Shown here piece by piece: positions 1-6,341 of a stretch of 64,000 nt of DNA (within the stretch, counting starts at the first letter, position 1; each line of letters begins with the position of its first letter). Position numbers and translations under genes: made by a program. Under the pieces are notes generated by a model. The model had not been told where the DNA came from. It saw only the letters and a program-made list of their open reading frames with translations, and made no database searches. Origin of the DNA: Flavobacterium sp. N502540. Its GTDB lineage: Bacteria; Bacteroidota; Bacteroidia; Flavobacteriales; Flavobacteriaceae. The stretch lies in assembly GCF_025947365.1 (NCBI RefSeq), contig NZ_CP110012.1, positions 434,001 to 498,000 on the forward strand. The letters are read 5' to 3'.

Positions 1-380
1 TAAATAAAGTTCACCATATTGCCATTTTATGCTCGGATTATCAAAAATCTAAAACATTCTATACCGAAGTTCTGGGACTCACTATTATTAGAGAAGTCTA
101 TCGCGAGGAGCGTCAATCCTACAAACTCGATTTAGCTCTGAATGGTATTTATGTCGTCGAATTGTTTTCGTTTCCTAATCCGCCAAAAAGGCCTTCAAGA
201 CCCGAAGCTGTTGGCTTGCGTCATTTAGCTTTTGAAGTCATTAACTTAGAGGAAACCATCGCTTTTTTAAATACTAAAAACATCGAATCAGAACCTATCC
301 GAATCGATGAATTCACTGAAAAACGATTCACTTTTATTGCCGATCCTGACGAATTACCCATTGAATTTTATGAAAGGTAA
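1..380 (+). CDS. VOC-family (glyoxalase I-like) metalloprotein, 5' partial
   Basis: The frame is open from the first bases of the window and begins NKVHHIAILCSDYQKSKTFY, the characteristic first beta-alpha unit of a vicinal oxygen chelate (VOC) domain. Probably only the start codon and a residue or so are missing. About 125 residues are visible, the usual length of the small single-domain VOC proteins related to YaeR/GloA2. The early His of the HHIAI strand, the later RHLAFEV strand and the terminal IEFYER Glu are the expected metal-ligand positions. Members include lactoylglutathione lyase-like enzymes and many of unknown substrate, and the sequence does not say which. No upstream neighbour is visible. 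Confidence 0.85.
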   Translation, partial: NKVHHIAILCSDYQKSKTFYTEVLGLTIIREVYREERQSYKLDLALNGIYVVELFSFPNPPKRPSRPEAVGLRHLAFEVINLEETIAFLNTKNIESEPIRIDEFTEKRFTFIADPDELPIEFYER

Positions 381-469
381 GATCAAAACGAGCAGAAAAC
401 ATTTTCTTTAACGGATAACTTTAACACAATATAGGGAGCGATTTGTATTAAAAACCGAATTTGATTAAC

Positions 470-477
470 TAATTTTG
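470..477 (+). promoter_or_regulatory. -7 promoter element (TAATTTTG) for the ClC/HPP operon
   Basis: An exact match to the Bacteroidetes -7 consensus TAnnTTTG, with a TTG about 24 bases upstream that could serve as the -33 element. Transcription would begin near 484. This fits the ATG at 518 better than the in-frame TTG at 494, which would leave almost no leader. Confidence 0.5.
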
Positions 478-517
478 TAATCCGCATAAAAAATTGCGAT
501 TTCAAAATCGATCTCTG

Positions 518-1798
518 ATGAACAAAACGGCGAAAATCAAAAAAAATCATCAATTTATTGTCCTCAAAAAATTAGTTATTGTTTCCATATTAATTGGCTT
601 TCTTTCTGCCTTTTTAGGAATCTCACTCAAAAAAATTACCGAATATTACGAAGAAATTTTCTTTCATGAAGTCTCCGTAAATCCTGTTTTTTATATCATC
701 TTCCCCGTTTTTGGATTGTCCGTTATTTACTTTCTCAGACAATATCTCTTTAAGAAAAAAGAAAACAAGGGTATTAAAGAGGTTTTCGAAAGTACCAAAT
801 CCTCTTCCAAAAACTTGCCTTCTTATAAAATTCCGTCCCATTTTATCAACGGATTACTGACGGTCATTTTTGGAGGCTCTACCGGAATTGAAGTTTCAAC
901 CGTAGTAGCCACCGCCACCATTGGTTCTGTTGCACAACAAAAAGAAAATGTATTTCGTAAATACAAGACCGAACTAATATGTGCAGGAGTTGCAGCAGGA
1001 GTAACCGCTTTATTCAGCAGTCCGATTGCGGGAATTTTATTTGCTTTTGAAGTAATCTCCAGAAAAGTAACCCGCGCTTTTATTATTTCCAATATTATTG
1101 CTGTTTCCATTGCTTTTGGTTTGCTCACCATCTTAAAAGAAGAGCCACTGTTTGCTGTATCTATTACCACCTGGCATTTAAAAGCCATTCCTTACTTCAT
1201 CCTTTTAGGAATTCTGGCCGGAGTAAATTCCGTTTATCTGACCCGTTGTGTTTTATTTTTTAAATCTCAATTCTCACGAATCGATACGCATTATTATAAA
1301 ATCTTAATTGGTTCAGTAGTTTTAAGTATTTCTCTTTTTATTTTTCCTCAATTGTATGGAGAAGGATATCACGCTATAAAAGGAATATTCAGCACTACTT
1401 CTGAAATTCCGTTAACTATAACTTTATCGCTGACATTGATTGGTATATTGATTCTTAAACCAATTGTAACCTCTATCACACTGGCTTCCGGAGGCGATGG
1501 CGGTGTATTTGCACCAAGCTTGTTCATTGGTGCTTTTTTAGGGTTACTGTTGGCATCTGTATTGAATACCTTTTTTCACGTACACGTAATTCCGGTAAAC
1601 TTTATGATTATTGGTATGGCAGCTGTATTGAGTGCCAGCATCCATGCCCCTTTTACAGCAATATTCTTAGTCTGTGGCTTAACAAACGATTATACTTTAT
1701 TTTTGCCAATTCTCGTAGTTTGCCTGATTTCTAAATATACCGCAAAAATGATTTATCCGTATACCGTATATTCTTATTCTCCCAGCATTTCAAAATAA
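518..1798 (+). CDS. ClC-family chloride channel/transporter, lacking both antiporter glutamates
   Basis: A polytopic inner-membrane protein of 426 residues counted from ATG 518; a TTG at 494 would add eight residues. The family hallmark GGDGGVFAPSLFIGAF is the chloride-coordinating GxFxP segment. Two further hallmarks are altered. At the GxEGP motif the sequence is G120-S-T-G-I, so the gating glutamate is Thr122. At the inner proton-glutamate segment IAGILFAFEVI the position of E. coli Glu203 is Val179. The GSGIP serine segment aligns with NKGIK. This suggests passive anion conduction rather than 2Cl-/H+ exchange, which is inference from alignment by eye. No C-terminal CBS domains are present. 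The HPP gene follows after 6 bases, so the two are probably co-transcribed. Confidence 0.88.
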   Translation: MNKTAKIKKNHQFIVLKKLVIVSILIGFLSAFLGISLKKITEYYEEIFFHEVSVNPVFYIIFPVFGLSVIYFLRQYLFKKKENKGIKEVFESTKSSSKNLPSYKIPSHFINGLLTVIFGGSTGIEVSTVVATATIGSVAQQKENVFRKYKTELICAGVAAGVTALFSSPIAGILFAFEVISRKVTRAFIISNIIAVSIAFGLLTILKEEPLFAVSITTWHLKAIPYFILLGILAGVNSVYLTRCVLFFKSQFSRIDTHYYKILIGSVVLSISLFIFPQLYGEGYHAIKGIFSTTSEIPLTITLSLTLIGILILKPIVTSITLASGGDGGVFAPSLFIGAFLGLLLASVLNTFFHVHVIPVNFMIIGMAAVLSASIHAPFTAIFLVCGLTNDYTLFLPILVVCLISKYTAKMIYPYTVYSYSPSISK

Positions 1799-1804
1799 TA
1801 CATC

Positions 1805-2407
1805 ATGCCCGTTCCAAACATAAAAAGAGGTTACCGCAAAACACGTTACATTCTTTACAAAGAAACTTTAATTGACTACAAAGAACATTTTTGGTCGTTT
1901 CTGGGATCTTTTGTCGGAATTGGAATTCTCGCTTATCTGGAGTCAATACATTTTGGAGGAAGCGACCTTGTTTATCTTATTGGCTCATTTGGCGCTTCAA
2001 GTGTTTTAATTTACGGGATTATTCAAAGTCCGTTTTCACAACCCCGAAATTTAATTGGCGGTCATTTGATTTCAGCTATTATTGGGGTTTCCGTAAATAA
2101 ATTAGTTCCGGATATTGTCTGGATCGCCGCACCTTTGGCCGTATCACTTTCTATTATTTTCATGCAGATTACCAAGACACTTCACCCACCCGGAGGAGCC
2201 ACTGCGCTTATCGCGGTCACCGCTTCCCCGCAAATAAAAAATCTGGGGTATATGTATGTGCTGTCTCCAGTATTAGTTGGAGTGTTGATTTTATTTGTGA
2301 CCGCTTTAATTTTCAACAACATGACTTCCAGCAGAAGTTATCCAAGTCACAGCACCTACCACAAACACTACCATAAGATTAGAAAACGTCTGAGTAGAAA
2401 GGCATAA
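1805..2407 (+). CDS. HPP-family integral membrane protein
   Basis: A 200-residue membrane protein with four to five hydrophobic segments. It carries the family signature HPPGGA at residues 127-132 and the SFGASSVLIYG and SQPRNLIGGH segments typical of HPP proteins. Cyanobacterial and plant homologues have been linked to nitrite transport across membranes, but bacterial HPP proteins as a group are poorly characterised, so no substrate is assigned. The C-terminus is basic and His-rich (HSTYHKHYHK) and probably cytoplasmic. It begins 6 bases after the ClC-type gene in the same orientation, so a shared anion-related role is a reasonable inference. No terminator is evident between the two. Confidence 0.85.
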   Translation: MPVPNIKRGYRKTRYILYKETLIDYKEHFWSFLGSFVGIGILAYLESIHFGGSDLVYLIGSFGASSVLIYGIIQSPFSQPRNLIGGHLISAIIGVSVNKLVPDIVWIAAPLAVSLSIIFMQITKTLHPPGGATALIAVTASPQIKNLGYMYVLSPVLVGVLILFVTALIFNNMTSSRSYPSHSTYHKHYHKIRKRLSRKA

Positions 2408-2493
2408 TAAGAGTTGCCAATCTTTCTCTTAAAGCAAAGAAAAATCTTTTCAACAATTCGTAAATCAAAATTCGTAAATCGTTAATTATACTT

Positions 2494-2501
2494 TACCTTT
2501 G
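2494..2501 (+). promoter_or_regulatory. -7 promoter element (TACCTTTG)
   Basis: Exact TAnnTTTG match ending 23 bases before the ATG of the pRiA4b ORF-3-like gene, the usual spacing in this window. Confidence 0.5.
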
Positions 2502-2524
2502 ACCTTTCAATAAAAACAACGATT

Positions 2525-3064
2525 ATGGTTTATAAATTTAGAGTAATTCTAGACGCCGAAGAAGATATTTTTAGAGACATTGCTATTCTTGAAGACGATA
2601 CTCTTGAGGATTTACACAATGCTATCTTCAACGCTTTTGGTTTTGACGGAATGGAAGTGGCTTCGTTTTATACCTGTGATGAAACCTGGAATCAGGAAGA
2701 CGAGATTCCACTTTTTGATACGGGTGACGTTCCCGGTGAGCAAAGAACGATGGGCGATTATCCGTTATCTTCTATTTTAGACGAACAAAATACCAAAATT
2801 ATCTATGTATATGATTTCATCAATATGTGGACATTCTTAGTTGAATTAGCTGCTATTGAAGATCAAATCGCAGGAGCTCCATATCCTGAAACATTATTCT
2901 CACATGGAGAAATGCCGGACGAAGCTACAGAAAAGAACTTTGAAGCAGACATGCACGACGATATCTACGGAGAATTTGAAGACGATCTTGATGAAGATGA
3001 TCTTGACATGTTCGAAGGCGATGACAGCTTTGAAGATTACGGATTTGAGGAGAATTGGAATTAG
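2525..3064 (+). CDS. Plasmid pRiA4b ORF-3-like family protein
   Basis: 179 residues. The N-terminal 110 or so match the pRiA4b ORF-3-like fold (YKFRVILDAEEDIFRDIAI, LEDLHNAIFNAFGFD, and the aromatic IYVYDFINMWTFLVEL), known from the IS1096 TnpR family and many chromosomal proteins of unknown function. The C-terminal 45 residues are strongly acidic (runs of D and E), giving a flexible tail. A clear -7 element ends 23 bases upstream of the ATG. No transposase or plasmid gene is nearby, so the family name should not be read as evidence of mobility. Molecular function is unknown. Confidence 0.8.
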   Translation: MVYKFRVILDAEEDIFRDIAILEDDTLEDLHNAIFNAFGFDGMEVASFYTCDETWNQEDEIPLFDTGDVPGEQRTMGDYPLSSILDEQNTKIIYVYDFINMWTFLVELAAIEDQIAGAPYPETLFSHGEMPDEATEKNFEADMHDDIYGEFEDDLDEDDLDMFEGDDSFEDYGFEENWN

Positions 3065-3070
3065 TGTAAG

Positions 3071-3103
3071 TTGCTAAGGTTCTGAGATGCTAAGGTTCTA
3101 AGA
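3071..3103 (+). repeat. Left copy of an inverted repeat flanking the four-helix-bundle gene
   Basis: An interspersed repeat built from CTAAGGTT/GATGCTAAGG words. The reverse complement of 3518-3550 matches it at about 27 of 32 positions. Related copies lie at 13767-13793 and 13861-13887. It could form a long stem with its partner in RNA across the gene, or mark the ends of an inserted unit. Confidence 0.6.
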
Positions 3104-3158
3104 TTTTTATTTTGAGAGTTTTTTCTTATTTTTAATTTTTCAAATTAAAAATATTTTC

Positions 3159-3518
3159 ATGAGTAATTTTAGAAATCTGCTTATCTGGCAAAAGTCAATG
3201 GCTCTCACAACCAAAATTTATTTTTCAACAAAACATTTTCCAAAAGAAGAAATCTTCGGATTAACTTCACAAATTAGACGCTGCTCTATCTCTATCCCCA
3301 GCAATATTGCGGAAGGATTTGGAAGAGAAAGCGACAAAGATCTTTTACGTTTTTTGAGTATTTCCATTGGATCATTGTTTGAAATGCAAACCCAACTTGA
3401 AATTGCAAAAAACATATCTTATTTAAAAGAAGACGATTTTAACAATCTATACGAGGACAGTCGCGAAGTAGAACGAATGTTAGTTTCTTTTATAAAAAAA
3501 ATAAAACAAAGAAACTAA
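3159..3518 (+). CDS. Four-helix-bundle protein (23S rRNA intervening-sequence protein family)
   Basis: 119 residues of almost entirely helical character. The signature segments are FRNLLIWQKSMALTTKIY near the N-terminus and the central LTSQIRRCSISIPSNIAEGF (Q-R-R-x2-S-I-x-x-N-I-x-E-G), which define the TIGR02436/S23 four-helix-bundle family. Members occur inside 23S rRNA intervening sequences of some bacteria and as free-standing genes in Bacteroidetes and Cyanobacteria. Function is not established, although the basic surface suggests nucleic-acid binding. Here the gene is enclosed by an inverted repeat of about 32 bases on each side, and no rRNA gene is nearby. It is small, self-contained and unrelated to its neighbours. 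Confidence 0.85.
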   Translation: MSNFRNLLIWQKSMALTTKIYFSTKHFPKEEIFGLTSQIRRCSISIPSNIAEGFGRESDKDLLRFLSISIGSLFEMQTQLEIAKNISYLKEDDFNNLYEDSREVERMLVSFIKKIKQRN

Positions 3519-3550
3519 ACCTTAGTAACTTAGCATCTAAGAACCTCAGC
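3518..3550 (-). repeat. Right copy of the inverted repeat flanking the four-helix-bundle gene
   Basis: Begins at the stop codon of the four-helix-bundle gene. Its reverse complement matches 3071-3103 at about 27 of 32 positions by eye. It occupies nearly the whole gap before the nucleoid-associated protein gene at 3563. Confidence 0.6.
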
Positions 3551-3562
3551 ACCTAAAAAAAT

Positions 3563-4621
3563 ATGATCAACTTATTCAACACCCACATCGATACGCTTGC
3601 GATACACCGCGTAGGGAACAAAAGCAGAAACGAAGCGATTTTTTTATCGGAACAACCATTTAACTTAAATGATGAAATTGTTCCTTTGATCAAAGAGTAC
3701 TTTTTTAAGCCTTTCAGAGAGAAAGAGGAAAACTATTATCAGTTTGCACACGAAGTTGATTTAGACTACAACGATATGTTTAAATATGCGACAGAAATTT
3801 TTAGCAACCCTGGCAACTTACACGAGGTTTCAAAAAAAATTACTACGCACCTATTCGAACAATCCAATCACCCGCATATTAAAAACGGAGAGGTTTATAT
3901 CACGTACCTGACCAATTTAAGTATCGACAATAATGTTGTGGATGCTATTGGAATCTTTAAAAGTGAGTTACAAGCTGATTTTTTACAATTTGAAGAAAAA
4001 GAAAGCAATCTTGAAATGATCCTGCAACAAGGAATCAACTTAAGTAAATTAGATAAAGGATGTTTGATTTTTAACTATAAAAAAGAAGAGGGATACAAAA
4101 TCCTAACCGTTGATAGCAACCGTTATGACGCACGTTACTGGTTAGAGCACTTTTTATCTGTTGATGCTTTTGAAGACGAAAACTTCATCACTAAAAAATA
4201 CTTAAAATTCTGCCAGAACTTCGCCAAAGATGTCGTTTTACCGGCAGAAGACAAAAAAGAAGAAGTAATGTTCATGAACCGATCTGTGAATTATTTCGCA
4301 AAAAACGATCAGTTTGAAGAACAAAATTTCTTAAACGAAGTATTAGACAATCCTGAATTAATTCCTGAATTCAAAAACTATAAAGTGGATAAGGGAGAAA
4401 AATACAGCATCGAAGATGTAACCTCATTCCCTATTGCCAACGCCGCAGTTTCGGACGCCAGAAAATCGATCAAAAACGTGATTAATCTGGACACACACAT
4501 TCAAATCAAAATGGATTTTATCAATCCGGAAAGTGCTGAAAAATTTGTTGAAAAAGGCTGGGATGAAGAAAAACAAATGTATTACTACTTAGTGTATTTC
4601 AATAAAGAAGAGAAAAGCTAA
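3563..4621 (+). CDS. Nucleoid-associated protein (NdpA/YejK-like family)
   Basis: 352 residues beginning INLFNTHIDTLAIHRVGNKSRNE, which matches the 'nucleoid-associated protein' family related to E. coli NdpA/YejK. The body contains the conserved middle SKLDKGCLIFNYKKEEGYKILTVDSN and a C-terminal region (ISIKNVINLDTHIQIKMDF-like strand). YejK is a minor nucleoid component; in Bacteroidetes the role is inferred from homology alone. The protein has no signal peptide and is rich in charged residues, so it is cytoplasmic. The only upstream gap is the repeat at 3518-3550, and a strong bidirectional terminator follows at 4654-4690. Confidence 0.78.
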   Translation: MINLFNTHIDTLAIHRVGNKSRNEAIFLSEQPFNLNDEIVPLIKEYFFKPFREKEENYYQFAHEVDLDYNDMFKYATEIFSNPGNLHEVSKKITTHLFEQSNHPHIKNGEVYITYLTNLSIDNNVVDAIGIFKSELQADFLQFEEKESNLEMILQQGINLSKLDKGCLIFNYKKEEGYKILTVDSNRYDARYWLEHFLSVDAFEDENFITKKYLKFCQNFAKDVVLPAEDKKEEVMFMNRSVNYFAKNDQFEEQNFLNEVLDNPELIPEFKNYKVDKGEKYSIEDVTSFPIANAAVSDARKSIKNVINLDTHIQIKMDFINPESAEKFVEKGWDEEKQMYYYLVYFNKEEKS

Positions 4622-4653
4622 GAGTCATTCATTTTCTATTACTTACTTAAAAT

Positions 4654-4690
4654 AAAAAACGGCAACTACACTAGTAATTGCCGTTTTTTT
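4654..4690. terminator. Bidirectional intrinsic terminator
   Basis: Stem AAAACGGCAA...TTGCCGTTTT with an A-run on the left and a T-run on the right. It lies between the convergent nucleoid-associated gene (+) and the tetR gene (-) and suits both. Confidence 0.85.
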
Positions 4691-4706
4691 ATGCTTCATT
4701 CCAAAG

Positions 4707-5288
4707 TTACAATACTGAAAACATCGCTTTCAGAATATCATCGTAAACCTTCTTATTGTTCTCTCCGGAGCGAGCCAGTACCCTGATTCCGGTATAATTA
4801 TTATAGATAAAACGGGCCAGCATTCTTGCTTCTAATTGCGTTGAAATTTGTCCTGCCTGCTGTCCTTTTTTTACCGCTGTCAAAAAAATCCCCTCCACTG
4901 TTTCCCGATTATCGCTCACAATTTTAGCAATCTCTTCGTCATGCATTGCGAGTTCAACAGCAGCATTTACTACAAAACACCCCTTTGTCATTCGGTCATC
5001 CAGACTTTCAAGAACCGCCTGTTTAAAAATCTGGGTTAAGGTTTCTTTTATATCTTCTGATTGGTTCAAAAGGTTTCTTGTGGCTTCCTGCCCATGTTCC
5101 AGATACCTTCTTAAAGCTTTTGAAAAAAGTTTCTGTTTGTCTCCAAAAGTATCATACAAACTCGAACGACTTAACCCCAAATGCGTTACCAGATCCTGTG
5201 CCGAAGTACCGTTATATCCTTTACACCAAAAAATTTCTATAGCTTTATCCAGAGCCTTATCCTCATCAAATTCTTTTGTTCTGGCCAT
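4707..5288 (-). CDS. TetR/AcrR-family transcriptional regulator, autoregulated
   Basis: 193 residues with the TetR N-terminal DNA-binding domain: ALDKAIEIFWCKGYNGTS, then the helix-turn-helix AQDLVTHLGLSRSSLYDTFGDKQKLF at residues 30-55. The C-terminal ligand/dimerisation domain contains the TetR_C_6-like YNNYTGIRVLARSG helix. The ligand is unknown. Just upstream of its own -7 element is a 26-bp perfect palindrome at 5325-5350, and a near-copy lies before the adjacent dehydrogenase gene at 6166-6191. This strongly indicates that it represses both itself and that enzyme. Electrophiles, aldehydes or quinones are common ligands of such local pairs, but that is inference. Confidence 0.9.
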   Translation of the reverse strand: MARTKEFDEDKALDKAIEIFWCKGYNGTSAQDLVTHLGLSRSSLYDTFGDKQKLFSKALRRYLEHGQEATRNLLNQSEDIKETLTQIFKQAVLESLDDRMTKGCFVVNAAVELAMHDEEIAKIVSDNRETVEGIFLTAVKKGQQAGQISTQLEARMLARFIYNNYTGIRVLARSGENNKKVYDDILKAMFSVL

Positions 5289-5311
5289 AACTTCATAATT
5301 AATTTCTCTTA

Positions 5312-5319
5312 CAAAGATA
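5312..5319 (-). promoter_or_regulatory. -7 promoter element (TATCTTTG) of tetR
   Basis: Exact TAnnTTTG match on the minus strand, 23 bases upstream of the tetR ATG. The operator palindrome lies immediately upstream, in the spacer between the -7 and -33 elements. Confidence 0.65.
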
Positions 5320-5324
5320 CGAAA

Positions 5325-5350
5325 AATTACGGAACGATTGTTCCGTAATT
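5325..5350. promoter_or_regulatory. TetR operator 1 (26-bp palindrome)
   Basis: AATTACGGAAC-GATT-GTTCCGTAATT is a perfect 11-base inverted repeat around a 4-base centre. The core ACGGAACGATYGTTCCGT is shared with the palindrome at 6166-6191. Its place over the tetR promoter, with a second copy over the neighbouring promoter, supports operator function. Confidence 0.8.
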
Positions 5351-5361
5351 AGAGCAAAAAA

Positions 5362-6114
5362 TTAAACCACGGTGTTTACAGTAAGCCCTCCGTCAACCAC
5401 AATTTCGGTTCCTGTAATAAACGAAGCATCGTCTGAGGCAAGAAAAGTTACCGTCTTAGCAATCTCTGAAGCTTTACCAAAACGTTTCAATAAAATTTTA
5501 TCGCTTAACGCTGCACCAAATCCTTCGATTTCTGCTTTTTCTAATCCTAATTTTCCAAAAATAGGCGTTTCAATAGGTCCTGGTGAAATCGCATTAATTC
5601 TGATATTTCTGGGTGCCAGTTCTGTTGCAAAAACACGGTTTAAAGATAACAGAGCCGCTTTACTTGCCGCATAAACTCCCGAGTTTTCCATACCAACATT
5701 GGCATTTATTGAGGTATTAAAAACAACAGAACCTCCGTTGTTTAAAATAGGCAACAACTTTTGAAGCGTAAAATAAACTCCCTTAACGTTCACATCCATA
5801 ATCGAATCATAATGACCTTCTGAAGCAGATTCCAATGGAGCAAAAGAAGCGATTCCGGCATTTAAAAACAGGATATCAATTTTACCAAATTTGTCTTTTA
5901 CTTCGGCAACTAAACGGTCAATTGATTTTAAATCGGATTGGTCCGATGCAATTCCGGTTACTTTCAATTCAGCTTCTGCTTTTGCTAAGGCTTCTTTGTT
6001 TCTTCCTGTCACAATTACTTTTGCCCCATTTGCTGCTAAATCCGCAGCAGCTGCATACCCTATTCCACTATTTCCACCTGTTACAATGGCTACTTTATTC
6101 TCTAATTTTTTCAT
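5362..6114 (-). CDS. Short-chain dehydrogenase/reductase (SDR), TetR-controlled
   Basis: 250 residues from ATG 6114, the typical classical-SDR length. It shows the cofactor motif TGGNSGIG (residues 12-19), NAG near residue 85, and the catalytic Ser135, Tyr148 and Lys152 (YAASK). The C-terminal GTEIVVDGG is also standard. An apparent TTG start at 6159 is rejected because that TTG is part of the -7 promoter element at 6157-6164. The residue after beta-2 (TGRNK) suggests NADP(H) preference, which is inference. The substrate is unknown. It is followed on the same strand by the tetR gene with its own promoter, and a TetR-type palindrome overlaps its promoter, so expression is presumably induced by a TetR ligand, perhaps its substrate. 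Confidence 0.9.
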   Translation of the reverse strand: MKKLENKVAIVTGGNSGIGYAAAADLAANGAKVIVTGRNKEALAKAEAELKVTGIASDQSDLKSIDRLVAEVKDKFGKIDILFLNAGIASFAPLESASEGHYDSIMDVNVKGVYFTLQKLLPILNNGGSVVFNTSINANVGMENSGVYAASKAALLSLNRVFATELAPRNIRINAISPGPIETPIFGKLGLEKAEIEGFGAALSDKILLKRFGKASEIAKTVTFLASDDASFITGTEIVVDGGLTVNTVV

Positions 6115-6156
6115 TTTACTTGTTATTAAATTACTGATTATTTGATTATTCTGATA

Positions 6157-6164
6157 CAAAGATA
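6157..6164 (-). promoter_or_regulatory. -7 promoter element (TATCTTTG) of the SDR gene
   Basis: The same eight bases as in the tetR promoter, 42 bases upstream of ATG 6114. Its final TTG would be misread as a start codon at 6159. Confidence 0.65.
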
Positions 6165-6165
6165 C

Positions 6166-6191
6166 AATAACGGAACGATCGTTCCGTTATT
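6166..6191. promoter_or_regulatory. TetR operator 2 (26-bp palindrome)
   Basis: AATAACGGAAC-GATC-GTTCCGTTATT, a perfect palindrome including the GATC centre. It directly abuts the -7 element of the SDR gene and shares its 18-base core with operator 1. Bound repressor here would block RNA polymerase. Confidence 0.8.
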
Positions 6192-6341
6192 AATTACGTT
6201 AATATTTTGTTAAACAAAAAAAGATTGCTTTTTACCCCTGCTATTGACAAGCTTTTGCTCTATGCTATCATAAAGGAAAGAAATAATGAAATGCCAAAAA
6301 TTCTTAATTTATGCTTAAATTTACAGTCTAAACCAATTCAG

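Noticed and set aside
823..1188. 121-residue frame antisense to the ClC gene
   Set aside because: No family resemblance and no promoter; it is the complement of membrane-helix codons of a clear ClC gene.
2525..3064. pRiA4b ORF-3-like gene considered as part of a mobile element
   Set aside because: No transposase, terminal repeats or plasmid genes nearby; the family is widespread on chromosomes.
5372..6145. Several frames antisense to the SDR gene
   Set aside because: They mirror a clear SDR coding sequence and carry no motifs of their own.
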